Assembly (NCBI GenBank): GCA_020555865.1
Contig: JAJCJJ010000005.1
Coordinates: 62,001 to 126,000, forward strand
Reading direction: 5' to 3'
Source: a bacterium 210917-DFI.7.65
Lineage (GTDB): Bacteria; Bacillota; Clostridia; Oscillospirales; Oscillospiraceae
DNA: 64,000 nt
The position numbers and the translations under genes are program-made. The notes beneath the pieces were generated by a model. That model saw nothing but the letters and a program-made list of their open reading frames with translations, was not told where the DNA came from and did not search any database. Shown in pieces: positions 1 to 9,632 of the stretch. Within the stretch, counting starts at the first letter, position 1, and the number at the start of each line of letters is the position of its first letter.

Positions 1-785
1 AGCGGCGCCAGTGGAATGGCGGTCCGCTCCACGCGGCCTTTTTCTTCCAGCGTCACCATGGTTACCGACTTCTCCTGACCCGCTTCGGAAAAGGAATAAC
101 CCAGGGGCGTTCCACAGTAGCGGGCGTTGACGCCCACGTCCTGCGCCGTGTGGATATGGCCCAGCGCCACATAGTCAAAAGCCTCGTATACCGCCGCGTC
201 CACGTTGTCCAGGCCGCCCACGCTGATCTCTTCGGATTCACAGCGCACCGCGCCGGTGACAAACTGGTGCGACAGGAGCACGTTGCGCGCAGAGGGGTCC
301 AGCGGGATGTGAGAAAGCGCACACTGCAGGGCATCTGAATAGGTTTCCACATTCTCCTCCGGCCAGACGTGGCGCACCACAGCGGGCTTTAGAAACGGCA
401 GCAGCCACAGATGCACCGGCCCAAAGCCGTCCTGCAGCGTCACGCAGCGCACTGCGCCGTCGTACACCGGTGCAAGGTACACGCCTCGGCCGTCCATGAG
501 CTTTGCGCCAAAGGAGAGCCGCTCGGCAGAATCATGGTTGCCGGCGATAAGACATACGCTGCAGCCCTGTCCGGCCAGCACAGTCAAAAATTGATCCAGC
601 AGCGCCACAGCCTCCGCCGGCGGCACTCCCTTGTCGTACACATCTCCGGCAATCAGCACGGCGTCCACCGCCTCACGTGCTGCAATGGCAGCAATTTGGT
701 CGAGGATATAGGCCTGATCTTCCAACAGAGAAACGTCACACAGACGCTTTCCCAAATGCAGATCGGACAAATGCAGCAGTTTCAT
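1..785 (-). CDS. sbcD: Exonuclease SbcCD subunit D (partial, C-terminus outside window)
   Basis: This is the nuclease subunit of the SbcC-SbcD (Mre11-Rad50-like) complex, which opens DNA hairpins and processes double-strand breaks using two metal ions. Translating leftward from ATG at 785 gives the calcineurin-like phosphoesterase signature in order: LHLSDLHLGK near residue 5, AGDVYDKG near residue 50, AGNHDSAERL near residue 83, then LSHQFV and LGHIHTAQ. These supply the Asp, His and Asn metal ligands. The start is preceded by GGGAGGAGAAGG. About 261 residues are in the window, and the normally roughly 380-residue protein runs off the left edge, where sbcC would be expected. A -10-like TATAAT lies at 819-824 on this strand. 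The assignment is firm from the motifs. Confidence 0.93.
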   Translation of the reverse strand, partial: MKLLHLSDLHLGKRLCDVSLLEDQAYILDQIAAIAAREAVDAVLIAGDVYDKGVPPAEAVALLDQFLTVLAGQGCSVCLIAGNHDSAERLSFGAKLMDGRGVYLAPVYDGAVRCVTLQDGFGPVHLWLLPFLKPAVVRHVWPEENVETYSDALQCALSHIPLDPSARNVLLSHQFVTGAVRCESEEISVGGLDNVDAAVYEAFDYVALGHIHTAQDVGVNARYCGTPLGYSFSEAGQEKSVTMVTLEEKGRVERTAIPLAP

Positions 786-874
786 TGCCTTCTCCTCCCT
801 TTCGTTTTCATGCACCTCATTATAGCGGATTTTTGGCCGGAAGAACAGAAAAAACTTTTCCCACCCCACCGCCC

Positions 875-903
875 TTTACAGGCCAAAGGCCCACTGCTAT
901 AAT
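875..903 (+). promoter_or_regulatory. Sigma-A promoter of the greA-like gene
   Basis: The -35 element TTTACA (875-880) and the -10 element TATAAT (898-903) are separated by exactly 17 bp and lie 31 bp upstream of the ATG at 934. It is divergent from the sbcD promoter region. Confidence 0.75.
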
Positions 904-933
904 AGGGAACACATTGGGAAAGAAGGCGTTTGT

Positions 934-1440
934 ATGTATGATGAACTGACCCAGGTGGACATCGACAAAATGAACGAAGAGATTACCTACCGCAAAACGG
1001 TGCTGCGCCCCAAGCTGATTGAGGATGTGCAGACCGCTCGGGGCTTTGGCGATCTGAGTGAGAACTTTGAGTACAAATGCGCCAAGCGGGACAAAAACCG
1101 CAACGACAGCCGCATCCGCTATCTGGAGCGGATGGTCGCCACGGCCAAAGTGATCGACAACAGCGGCGCAGATGACGGCGCAGTGGCCCTGTTCAGCAAA
1201 GTGACACTGCTGAACGAAAAGCTGCAGAAGGAGCAGACCATCCGCATCGTGACCACCCTGCGGCAGAACGCGCTCAAAGGCCTTATCAGCAAGGAGTCCC
1301 CCGTGGGCCGGGCGCTGCTGGGCCACCGGGCAGGCGACCGGGTGGAGATCTCCGTCAACCCTGAAATGAAATACACCGTTGTGATCCGCTCCGTGGAACC
1401 GGGCGAAGACGACGCCTCCCTGGACATCAGCGCGTATTGA
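934..1440 (+). CDS. GreA/GreB-family transcription elongation factor
   Basis: Gre factors enter the secondary channel of RNA polymerase and stimulate cleavage of backtracked RNA. The 168 residues show the expected two parts: an N-terminal coiled coil (residues 1-85) with the conserved ARGFGDLSENFEYKCAKRDK stretch, carrying the acidic D-x-x-E tip, and a C-terminal FKBP-like domain (about 95-165) with SPVGRALLGHRAGDRVEI, the family hallmark. It is slightly longer than canonical GreA (about 158). The first of an apparent string of rightward genes, it is followed 10 bp later by an ATPase gene. It could be a GreA paralogue rather than the sole GreA. Confidence 0.9.
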   Translation: MYDELTQVDIDKMNEEITYRKTVLRPKLIEDVQTARGFGDLSENFEYKCAKRDKNRNDSRIRYLERMVATAKVIDNSGADDGAVALFSKVTLLNEKLQKEQTIRIVTTLRQNALKGLISKESPVGRALLGHRAGDRVEISVNPEMKYTVVIRSVEPGEDDASLDISAY

Positions 1441-1450
1441 GGGCAGCGCC

Positions 1451-2338
1451 ATGTCTGCAACGTATCTTCGCGCCTTCACGCTGGCCAGCCAGGAGGCGGA
1501 AGAAGGATTCTGGGATCCTCTGAGTTCCAACCCCAAAACCCGGCGCACCTGCTACAGCACCCACTATCCGTTCGGCGTGTTTCGCCGCCGGAAGCCCGGC
1601 GCCTTTACCTTTGACCCCGTCACCATTTTCTACGGCGGCAACGGCAGCGGGAAATCCACCCTGCTGAACATCATGGCCGAAGCGCTGGGCCTGCTCCGGG
1701 GCGCAGTGTACAACCGCAGCGATTTTTTCAGCGATTATATTGCCCTGTGCCGCTGGGATGCAGGCGCTCTTCCGCCGCACAGCCGCATTCTCACCAGCGA
1801 CGACGTGTTCGACCACCTGCTGGGCATCCGGGAGCTGAATGAAGGGATCCATCAAAAGCGCGCAGAGCTATTTCAGGAATACACCAGCGCGCGAAACAGT
1901 TCCATTCAGCTTCAGTCCCTGGAGGAATACGAGGCCTTTTCCCGCGTGGTGGACGCCCAGCGCAAAAGCGCGTCAAAATACGTCAAAGACCAGCTGATGA
2001 ATAACATACCGGAGCGCTCCAACGGTGAGAGCGCACTGGAATTTTTCACGCACGCCATCGGGGAAAACGCACTGTATCTGCTGGACGAGCCGGAAAACAG
2101 CCTGTCCGCCGCGCGGCAGTTGGAACTGAAGCAGTTTTTAGAAGATTCCACCCGGTTTTACCGCTGCCAGCTGATCATCGCCACCCATTCCCCCTTCCTG
2201 CTGTCCATGGCCGGGGCCAAGATATATGACCTGGACGAAAGTCCCGCCGCCGTAAAGAGGTGGACGGATTTGGAGAGCGTACGCACTTATTATGATTTTT
2301 TCAGCGCCCATGCGCGGGAATTCGACCGCGCGCCCTGA
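1451..2338 (+). CDS. AAA/ABC-type ATPase (AAA_21-like), role unknown
   Basis: A 295-residue stand-alone ATPase of the RecF/SMC-like AAA_21 group. Walker A is GGNGSGKSTLL near residue 62. The signature/Walker B part is LYLLDEPENSLS near residue 210, followed by IIATHSPFLL, the switch histidine region. The middle is short (about 100 residues), so there is no long SMC coiled coil and no fused nuclease domain. The start has no strong Shine-Dalgarno and sits 10 bp after the gre stop, suggesting translational coupling. Proteins of this type are often annotated as predicted ATPases. No substrate can be named from the sequence. Confidence 0.85.
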   Translation: MSATYLRAFTLASQEAEEGFWDPLSSNPKTRRTCYSTHYPFGVFRRRKPGAFTFDPVTIFYGGNGSGKSTLLNIMAEALGLLRGAVYNRSDFFSDYIALCRWDAGALPPHSRILTSDDVFDHLLGIRELNEGIHQKRAELFQEYTSARNSSIQLQSLEEYEAFSRVVDAQRKSASKYVKDQLMNNIPERSNGESALEFFTHAIGENALYLLDEPENSLSAARQLELKQFLEDSTRFYRCQLIIATHSPFLLSMAGAKIYDLDESPAAVKRWTDLESVRTYYDFFSAHAREFDRAP

Positions 2339-2370
2339 ATTCCCCGGCCCCGCCGGGAAAGGAGATTGCC

Positions 2371-3237
2371 ATGAGCCGAACCTTTACCCCCTGCCAAACG
2401 GCAGAGCGGAGCATTCAAAAAAAATACCGCCGGGAACTGTGGGGGCCTTTCGTAGCCGCCTGCAAGCGCTATGAGCTGATCCAGAGCGGCGACCGCATCG
2501 CCGTATGCATTTCCGGCGGCAAGGATTCCATGCTCCTGGCCAAGCTGATGCAGATGCTCCGGCGCATCAGCGACGTGCCTTTTGAGCTGCACTTCCTGGT
2601 GATGGATCCGGGCTACGCTCCTGCCAACCGCCAGCGCATTCAAGACAACGCCGCCCTGCTGGGAATTCCCATTGAGATCCTGGAAAGCAATATTTTTGCG
2701 GTATCTGAGCGGATGGATGAACGCAAACCCTGCTACCTGTGCGCAAAAATGCGCCGGGGCTGGCTCTATCATCACGCTCAGGCCATGGGCTGCAATAAAA
2801 TCGCTCTGGGCCACCACTTCTCCGACGTGATCGAAACCACCCTGATGGGCATGCTCTACGGCGGCCAGATTCAGGCCATGCGCCCCAAACTCCACAGCAA
2901 CCATTTCCCCGGAATGGAGTTGATCCGCCCGCTGTATTGCGTCCACGAAGAAGATATCATTTCCTGGAAGCGTTACAACCATCTGGAATTCCTGCAATGT
3001 GCCTGCTCCTTTACAGAACACTGCGCCTCCGGCGAAAGCGACTCCAAGCGCGCCGAGATGAAACAGCTGATCCGAACACTGAAGGCAGGCTGTCCCCAGC
3101 TGGAAAAGAACATTTTCAATGCCATCCACGATGTAAATGTGGATACCCTGGTGGGCTTTTCCTACCACGGGACGGAAAAAAATTTCCTCTCCATGTTCAC
3201 AGAGGAAGGCAAACAGCAGAAATCAAATAAACCATAA
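2371..3237 (+). CDS. TtcA-like tRNA thiolation protein (PP-loop ATPase)
   Basis: A PP-loop ATP pyrophosphatase related to TtcA, which makes 2-thiocytidine at tRNA position 32 using ATP and a [4Fe-4S] cluster. The 288 residues carry SGGKDS at about 48-53 (adenylation loop), a CxxC pair at about 121-124 (CYLC) and LGHHFSDVIET near 147. A further Cys-rich stretch (CACSFTEHC) in the C-terminal half could provide the third cluster ligand. The start is set by AAAGGAGATTGCC before ATG 2371. The GHHFSD motif differs from the common GHHxDD, so the target base or partner may differ from E. coli TtcA. It is 32 bp from the ATPase gene and likely co-transcribed. Confidence 0.87.
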   Translation: MSRTFTPCQTAERSIQKKYRRELWGPFVAACKRYELIQSGDRIAVCISGGKDSMLLAKLMQMLRRISDVPFELHFLVMDPGYAPANRQRIQDNAALLGIPIEILESNIFAVSERMDERKPCYLCAKMRRGWLYHHAQAMGCNKIALGHHFSDVIETTLMGMLYGGQIQAMRPKLHSNHFPGMELIRPLYCVHEEDIISWKRYNHLEFLQCACSFTEHCASGESDSKRAEMKQLIRTLKAGCPQLEKNIFNAIHDVNVDTLVGFSYHGTEKNFLSMFTEEGKQQKSNKP

Positions 3238-3280
3238 AGAAGAAAAAGATAGACATGCGAATGTAACTAAGGGAATCGTT

Positions 3281-4051
3281 ATGGACTTGTTTGAATCTTT
3301 TATTAAGCGTCTGATTTTCACCCCTGAATCTGTAGGGCTTCACGGCGAAAAAATGATTGTACGCAAACTTGGTTGGGTTCAATTTTGCGGTAAGCGTGGC
3401 AAAATTCTGCAAAATATTTATGTGCCACGAGAAAACGGAGAAACATCAGAAATAGATGTTCTATATATTACGCAAAAGGGAATCTTTGTTATAGAAAGCA
3501 AGAACTATTCCGGCTATATTTTCGGCAGTGAAAATAACCATAATTGGACATCTACCTTATACGCCGGGAAAGACCAGCTAGGAAGAAAAAAAGTAGAGCA
3601 TCATCAGTTCTATAACCCCGTCAAGCAAAACAATACCCACATCAAAACACTGATGCACTATCTCAATGTGGATATTCCAATGCTATCCTTGATCGTTTTT
3701 TCAGAACGATGTGAATTAAAAAGCATCACGCTTTTCTCTCCCGATGTGTTTGTTTGCAATAGAGGTGCGCTTCCTCGCCTAGTGCGTAAAATTTGGAATG
3801 TATACCCTGATGTTCTCAACGAAATGCAAATTAGTACCATTTTTAACGCTTTACAACCTTTAACCAATCAAGATGAAGCCACAAAGACAAAACATATATC
3901 AGATATTCAATCAAAATTGAATTATGAAGAGACTTGTCCCTGGTGTGGTGGAACTCTTGTCTTACGAACTGCCAAACGGGGCATAAATGCAGGTCATCAA
4001 TTTTGGGGGTGCATAAACTATCCCAAATGCAAATATACTCAGAATTTGTGA
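3281..4051 (+). CDS. NERD-domain protein with C-terminal topoisomerase-type zinc ribbon
   Basis: The N-terminal half matches the NERD fold, a nuclease-related restriction-like domain: RGKILQNIYVP, then TSEIDVLYITQKGIFVIESK gives the D...E-x-K core, followed by NYSGYIFG. The last 40 residues form a four-Cys zinc ribbon, CPWCGGTLVLR...GCINYPKCKYT, as in type IA topoisomerase C-termini. I place the start at ATG 3281 (256 residues) because the homologous part begins there with AAGGGA just upstream; an open frame to 3137 overlaps the preceding gene. The gene is clearly more AT-rich than its neighbours and uses AT-ending codons, a sign of transfer. NERD proteins occur in plasmids and defence islands, but the function is unproven. 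Confidence 0.87.
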   Translation: MDLFESFIKRLIFTPESVGLHGEKMIVRKLGWVQFCGKRGKILQNIYVPRENGETSEIDVLYITQKGIFVIESKNYSGYIFGSENNHNWTSTLYAGKDQLGRKKVEHHQFYNPVKQNNTHIKTLMHYLNVDIPMLSLIVFSERCELKSITLFSPDVFVCNRGALPRLVRKIWNVYPDVLNEMQISTIFNALQPLTNQDEATKTKHISDIQSKLNYEETCPWCGGTLVLRTAKRGINAGHQFWGCINYPKCKYTQNL

Positions 4052-4090
4052 TTTTATTGTATTTTCTATCCATTCGTGCTTCCACCTCAT

Positions 4091-4106
4091 AACATTTCAA
4101 AATGTT
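4091..4106. repeat. Short inverted repeat downstream of the NERD gene
   Basis: Perfect 7-bp arms AACATTT / AAATGTT separated by two bases. It lies between the NERD stop and the larger palindrome at 4111-4145. It could be part of a terminator or a second regulator site. Confidence 0.4.
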
Positions 4107-4110
4107 TTGC

Positions 4111-4172
4111 AATATAAATTTATTGTAATTCAATAAATTTATATTGACTATCAGCATTCATCGTGATATAGT
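4111..4172 (+). promoter_or_regulatory. Promoter with 15-bp-arm palindrome for the DUF2975-XRE operon
   Basis: A perfect inverted repeat, arms 4111-4125 and 4131-4145 (AATATAAATTTATTG and its complement) around TAATT, runs into the -35 element TTGACT (4144-4149). After a 17-bp spacer comes TATAGT (4167-4172). The operon has its own XRE repressor-type gene (4719-4946), so autoregulation at this palindrome is a reasonable inference. An AT-only palindrome could also simply end the NERD transcript, although no T-run follows. Confidence 0.6.
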
Positions 4173-4226
4173 AGAGCCTACTAAGGCAGGAATTTCCATG
4201 CCATAAAAAAGAAAGAGGGATGCTCG

Positions 4227-4706
4227 ATGGAACAGAAAACCCTTTCCCTGGTGCTCAAACTTGTGATTGTAGGTCTGGCAGCAGCAGGAATGATCGTATA
4301 CTTTGCCGCGCTGCCCCTGCTGGGCAAAAGCCTCATCGCCTCCTATCCGGAATACAGCCGCTGCTATCTGCCGTGGCTTTCGTTTCTTTGGATCACAGCC
4401 ATTCCCTGCTTTGCTTCGCTCTTCCCAGGATGGAGTCTGGCGGCGGAAGTGGGCCGGGACAATTCCTTTTCCATGAAAAATGCCCGCTCTCTGCGTGCCA
4501 TCGCCTTTCTGGCCGCAGCGGACGCCGTGTTTTTCTTTGCTGGAAATATCGTCTTTTTGCTGTTGGATCTAAGCCACCCAAGTATCTTCCTGTTCTCCTG
4601 CTTTATCGTGTTTATCGGCATAGCCATCGCCGTAGCATCTGCGTGCCTGTCCCATCTGGTGCGCAAAGCCGCCGTGCTGCGGGAAGAAAATGAACTGACC
4701 ATTTAA
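4227..4706 (+). CDS. DUF2975 family membrane protein
   Basis: A 159-residue protein with four hydrophobic segments at about 8-30, 45-68, 88-112 and 118-142, ending in a short charged tail. The layout and the adjacent small XRE gene match the DUF2975 family, which is regularly paired with an HTH_26 regulator in Firmicutes. The function is unknown; roles in membrane stress or as a partner of the regulator are guesses. ATG 4227 is preceded by AAAGAGGG. It is the first gene of a three-gene operon (12 bp to the next gene) transcribed from the promoter with the palindrome at 4111-4172. Confidence 0.8.
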   Translation: MEQKTLSLVLKLVIVGLAAAGMIVYFAALPLLGKSLIASYPEYSRCYLPWLSFLWITAIPCFASLFPGWSLAAEVGRDNSFSMKNARSLRAIAFLAAADAVFFFAGNIVFLLLDLSHPSIFLFSCFIVFIGIAIAVASACLSHLVRKAAVLREENELTI

Positions 4707-4718
4707 GGAGGCGCGGGT

Positions 4719-4946
4719 ATGATCGTAATCAACATCGACGTGATGCTGGCCCGGCGCAAAATGAGCGTAACGGAGCTGTCCGAGCGGGTAGGCATTACCA
4801 TGGCCAATATTTCCATCTTGAAAAACGGGAAGGCCAAAGCCATCCGTATGGAAACGCTGGACAAAATCTGCCGCGCGCTGGAATGCCAGCCCGGCGATCT
4901 TCTGGAATGGAGGGACGAAGATGACGCAGAAACCGGCCTTTCCTAA
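4719..4946 (+). CDS. Small Cro/CI-type (HTH_26) transcriptional regulator
   Basis: A 75-residue protein that is almost entirely one XRE helix-turn-helix: MIVINIDVMLARRKMS, then LSERVGITMANISILKNGK as the helix-turn-helix core and TLDKICRALECQPGDLLEW as the closing helices. This is the typical companion of DUF2975. It has no effector domain, so it probably works as a dimer with signal input from its operon partners. The 3' end overlaps the start of the next gene by 26 bp. The likely target is the palindrome before 4144. Confidence 0.9.
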   Translation: MIVINIDVMLARRKMSVTELSERVGITMANISILKNGKAKAIRMETLDKICRALECQPGDLLEWRDEDDAETGLS

Positions 4947-5646
4947 GCCGCGCTTTTATCTGATACTGGCCCTTCTGGCTGCCGCCGGGTTCGGTTTCAC
5001 CGCTGTCTGCGGTGTTTGGAATATTGCCCGTCCCCTGTGGGGAAACATTGCTTTGAGTGCCGTTCCCACAGCCGTTTTTCTCCTTCTCTGGCAGCTCTCC
5101 CGCCGGGGGCGCTGGCGCGGCGTTCCCGCCCTGGCCGCAACGATCGCGCTGTTTGTCCTGTTTCTGGCCGGCGGCTGCTTCAATCTGCTCCTGATCGGCC
5201 TGGACGCCATGGGGCAACCCCGGGATCCTACCCTGAAAAACAGTGCCCATGCGGTGCGTATTGTGGAAAAAGCGCTGGAACTGAATCTGGACGGCGCACA
5301 GGTCCTCCTGGCCGAGGACACCCACAGCGGTTTCCACGGGGATGGCGAAACCCGGATCATTCTGGCCCTGGACGACGCGACCTCTGCTGTGGAATCCATC
5401 GTTTCCCAGTGGCCGGCTTTCCCTGCGGGCGAACCACTTGACACCATCTTTCTTGAGCGCTCCGGGCTGGGCGAGGATCTCTTTTTCCCCCAGGTGGAAC
5501 AAGGGTATTATTCATTTCGTGACCGCTACGCCGAACAATACCCCGACGATACGCGTCCCCTGCTGCAGCGTTTTTCCTACAATTATACTGCCGCACTCTA
5601 TGACACAGAAAACAGCACACTCTATTATTACGAACTGGACACCTGA
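4921..5646 (+). CDS. Membrane protein with three or four N-terminal TM segments, unknown
   Basis: A 241-residue protein of unrecognised family. Residues 10-100 hold three hydrophobic segments (ILALLAAAGFGFTAVCG, ALSAVPTAVFLLLW, ATIALFVLFLAGGCFNLLL). The remaining roughly 140 residues are soluble and acidic, ending ENSTLYYYELDT. The start ATG 4921 lies inside the preceding xre gene with GGAGGGACGAAG before it, so expression should be coupled. Operon position suggests it belongs with the DUF2975/XRE pair, perhaps as sensor or effector, but nothing in the sequence proves this. Confidence 0.75.
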   Translation: MTQKPAFPKPRFYLILALLAAAGFGFTAVCGVWNIARPLWGNIALSAVPTAVFLLLWQLSRRGRWRGVPALAATIALFVLFLAGGCFNLLLIGLDAMGQPRDPTLKNSAHAVRIVEKALELNLDGAQVLLAEDTHSGFHGDGETRIILALDDATSAVESIVSQWPAFPAGEPLDTIFLERSGLGEDLFFPQVEQGYYSFRDRYAEQYPDDTRPLLQRFSYNYTAALYDTENSTLYYYELDT

Positions 5647-5648
5647 AA

Positions 5649-5686
5649 AAAGGCAGCTCCGCATACAGCGGAACTGCCTTTTTGCT
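5649..5686 (+). terminator. Rho-independent terminator
   Basis: Hairpin with stem GGCAGCTCCGC / GCGGAACTGCC and a short loop, followed by TTTTTGCTTTT, directly after the stop at 5646. It also faces the end of the leftward small Cys-rich gene. Confidence 0.8.
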
Positions 5687-5687
5687 T

Positions 5688-5882
5688 TTACCACGCAGGA
5701 CGGCGCACCTGCATGGCACGGTATTGACGGGTCACCTGATCACACAGAGTCATATAAAAGCGCAAATATTGTTTTTTGGCCTGTCGCTCTTCGCGCTGTT
5801 CCTGCTGGAAGCGCTTCCAACAGGCACAGGTCTTGTGGCAGCCCGGACAGTACGCCGGGCAGGACGATTGACACGGCAGCAT
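5688..5882 (-). CDS. Small Cys-rich protein (64 aa), unknown
   Basis: A 64-residue protein beginning MLPCQSSCPAYCPGCHKTCA, six Cys in the first 21 residues, followed by a basic amphipathic helix (WKRFQQEQREERQAKKQYLR) and a short tail. The Cys pattern C-x3-C-x3-C-x2-C-x3-C-x-C suggests a zinc or iron-sulphur site. ATG 5882 has AGGAGG at 5891-5896, 8 nt away, which supports it being a real gene despite its size. I believe similar short Cys-led proteins are common in related gut Clostridia, but no function is known to me. It is monocistronic between two convergent units. Confidence 0.65.
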   Translation of the reverse strand: MLPCQSSCPAYCPGCHKTCACWKRFQQEQREERQAKKQYLRFYMTLCDQVTRQYRAMQVRRPAW

Positions 5883-6149
5883 CCTGTATTCCTCCTGACC
5901 TTGTTTGTTTCAAGCAATACCAGTATACCTGTTCTGCAGCTTCCCTGCTATCATATTGGGGTTATATTTTTGTAAAATCAAACAACTTCTGTGTGCCTTA
6001 CGCTCCACACTCATCCGCCGGAGCAATATTCCTTCAACGGTTGGCATATAAAAAACCGCCGCACCGATGCACCATCCTTCTGGTCCATGGAACATGCTGC
6101 TCTCAAAAGGGCGGTGCGCACATGCGCTCCCGCCCCCTCCTCTGTATAC
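5883..6149. other. Intergenic region without a recognisable gene
   Basis: About 270 bp between the Cys-rich gene and the zincin gene, both leftward. An open frame at 5910-6095 on the minus strand lacks a ribosome site and any family signature. The region is AT-richer near 5945-5990 and probably holds the promoter of the Cys-rich gene, but no convincing -35/-10 pair was found. Confidence 0.5.
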
Positions 6150-6554
6150 TTATGACCCCCGCTTCCTCGGATGCCGTTCATTGTAATAAGCCCGAAAGGC
6201 AGCCAGTTCTTCCTCATCCTTGCGGTCCAGGCCAAACTCCTGCGCCAGCCCTTCAATATGGTGCGTAAATTCATGGGCCAGCGTGGTGTACAGTTCGTCG
6301 TCCCACGCTTCCACCGTCCAGTCTTCCTTTTCCGCCAGCGCGGCAAAAGAGCCGTAATAGAGCTGGATATAGCGCCCCATTTGATCGTCGCAGTATTCCC
6401 CCATAATGTAAATCTCACCCGGAGGAAATTCCGGATCTTCCACTGCCTCCGGCAGCAGGGAAATACCGCCGTTCAGCTCGCGGCAAAAGACCGGCGGGAA
6501 CTCTTCTGCCATGGCGTCAAGGCGTTCGCCTACTTCGTCAAACGTTAAAACCAT
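6150..6554 (-). CDS. Zincin-like metallopeptidase family protein
   Basis: A 134-residue protein of the zincin_1 (PF06262-like) group. The zinc-binding HExxH motif is in TLAHEFTHHIEG near residue 93, followed by GLDRKDEEELAAFRAYY, where an acidic residue could be the third ligand. The length agrees with the family (120-140 residues). These are cytosolic predicted metalloproteases without a settled substrate. ATG 6554 is preceded by GAAAGGGG. It lies alone, downstream of tex on the same strand. Confidence 0.85.
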   Translation of the reverse strand: MVLTFDEVGERLDAMAEEFPPVFCRELNGGISLLPEAVEDPEFPPGEIYIMGEYCDDQMGRYIQLYYGSFAALAEKEDWTVEAWDDELYTTLAHEFTHHIEGLAQEFGLDRKDEEELAAFRAYYNERHPRKRGS

Positions 6555-6673
6555 GCTTTACCCCTTTCATTTCTTACCGTACCGCAGAGGATACCGCCCA
6601 GCAGAAACATCATCCAGGTGTTTCCCGCCCCTCTTTTTGCGCAGCCTCAGGCTGCTTTCCGCAGAAATATGCC

Positions 6674-8824
<2,151 letters not shown>

Positions 8825-8862
8825 GGGATACTCCTTTGTTTCTTACTTCTATCCATTATAGC

Positions 8863-8903
8863 AAAAAAAGGCCGCCCGGCGCAAGTAGAGCCGCCGGGCG
8901 GCC
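8863..8903 (-). terminator. Strong terminator of the DUF6320 operon
   Basis: Perfect 12-bp stem GGCCGCCCGGCG / CGCCGGGCGGCC (8870-8881 and 8892-8903). Read leftward, it is followed by seven T residues. It sits 9 bp beyond the stop at 8912. Confidence 0.88.
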
Positions 8904-8911
8904 TCTGCCGC

Positions 8912-9616
8912 TCACATATGGAAACGCCGTCTGGCTTCTTCGCGCAGGGAAGGCACATGCCGCACAATCAGCAGCGGCACAGCCAGGGCTGCACATACCG
9001 CCAGCACAATGAGGGACCAGCCCGGCTGCCAGACGCCATGGAAAAAGCAGTCGGCAAAATACTCCGTCGTCAGGGCCAGCAGAGCCACTGCGCTGGTAAT
9101 AAATGTGGCGGTAGTCAGCATCCTGTGGCGGTGATCCCGCAGCAGGAAGCAGAGCACCAGCAAAATCACCACCGCCGAAAGCAGCACCGGAAGCACCAGA
9201 TGCCGGTACCAGACCATACCGTCCAGATCTACAGCGATGAAAAAAATATACAAACCCACGGCGCCCACATCAATGGGCAGCGCCACCCACGCCGGCATCT
9301 TTTTAGCCAGAAGAGGCAGCACCAGCCAGATCCACAGCATCACCGCCGCACCGACAATGTAAAGCGACCAGGTGTGCGCGGTGCGCAGGAAGAAGTTGAG
9401 CACGCCGCAGCATACCGCCACAGAACAGAGCATGGCGCTGAGCAGCAGCGCCGCCTCCCGCCGGGATGCCGGCGGGACCACCTCTTTCTCCGGCGCAAAG
9501 AACGGCGCGCTTTCATCCCGGCGCAATTCGTTGGGATTGTAGACCGGCGTACCGCACAGCGGGCAGTGCTTGACGCCCGCATGCAGCTCCACACCGCAGT
9601 TGACACAGTAAGACAC
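8912..9616 (-). CDS. Zinc-ribbon plus six-TM membrane protein (DUF6320-like)
   Basis: A 234-residue protein. The N-terminus is a double zinc knuckle, YCVNCGVELHAGVKHCPLCG, followed by a linker and six hydrophobic segments between residues about 60 and 215 with a charged C-tail. This arrangement is the DUF6320 pattern, found beside alcohol acetyltransferase-like genes. I place the start at GTG 9616, preceded by GGAGGGACGGAGGAC. The longer frame begins at a TTG (9652) without a ribosome site and overlaps the upstream gene. It is the second gene of a two-gene operon with the acyltransferase. Confidence 0.8.
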   Translation of the reverse strand: MSYCVNCGVELHAGVKHCPLCGTPVYNPNELRRDESAPFFAPEKEVVPPASRREAALLLSAMLCSVAVCCGVLNFFLRTAHTWSLYIVGAAVMLWIWLVLPLLAKKMPAWVALPIDVGAVGLYIFFIAVDLDGMVWYRHLVLPVLLSAVVILLVLCFLLRDHRHRMLTTATFITSAVALLALTTEYFADCFFHGVWQPGWSLIVLAVCAALAVPLLIVRHVPSLREEARRRFHM

Positions 9617-9632
9617 GTCCTCCGTCCCTCCT

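Noticed and set aside
5910..6095. 61-codon minus-strand frame upstream of the Cys-rich gene
   Set aside because: No ribosome site, no hydrophobic or domain pattern, and not in an operon position.
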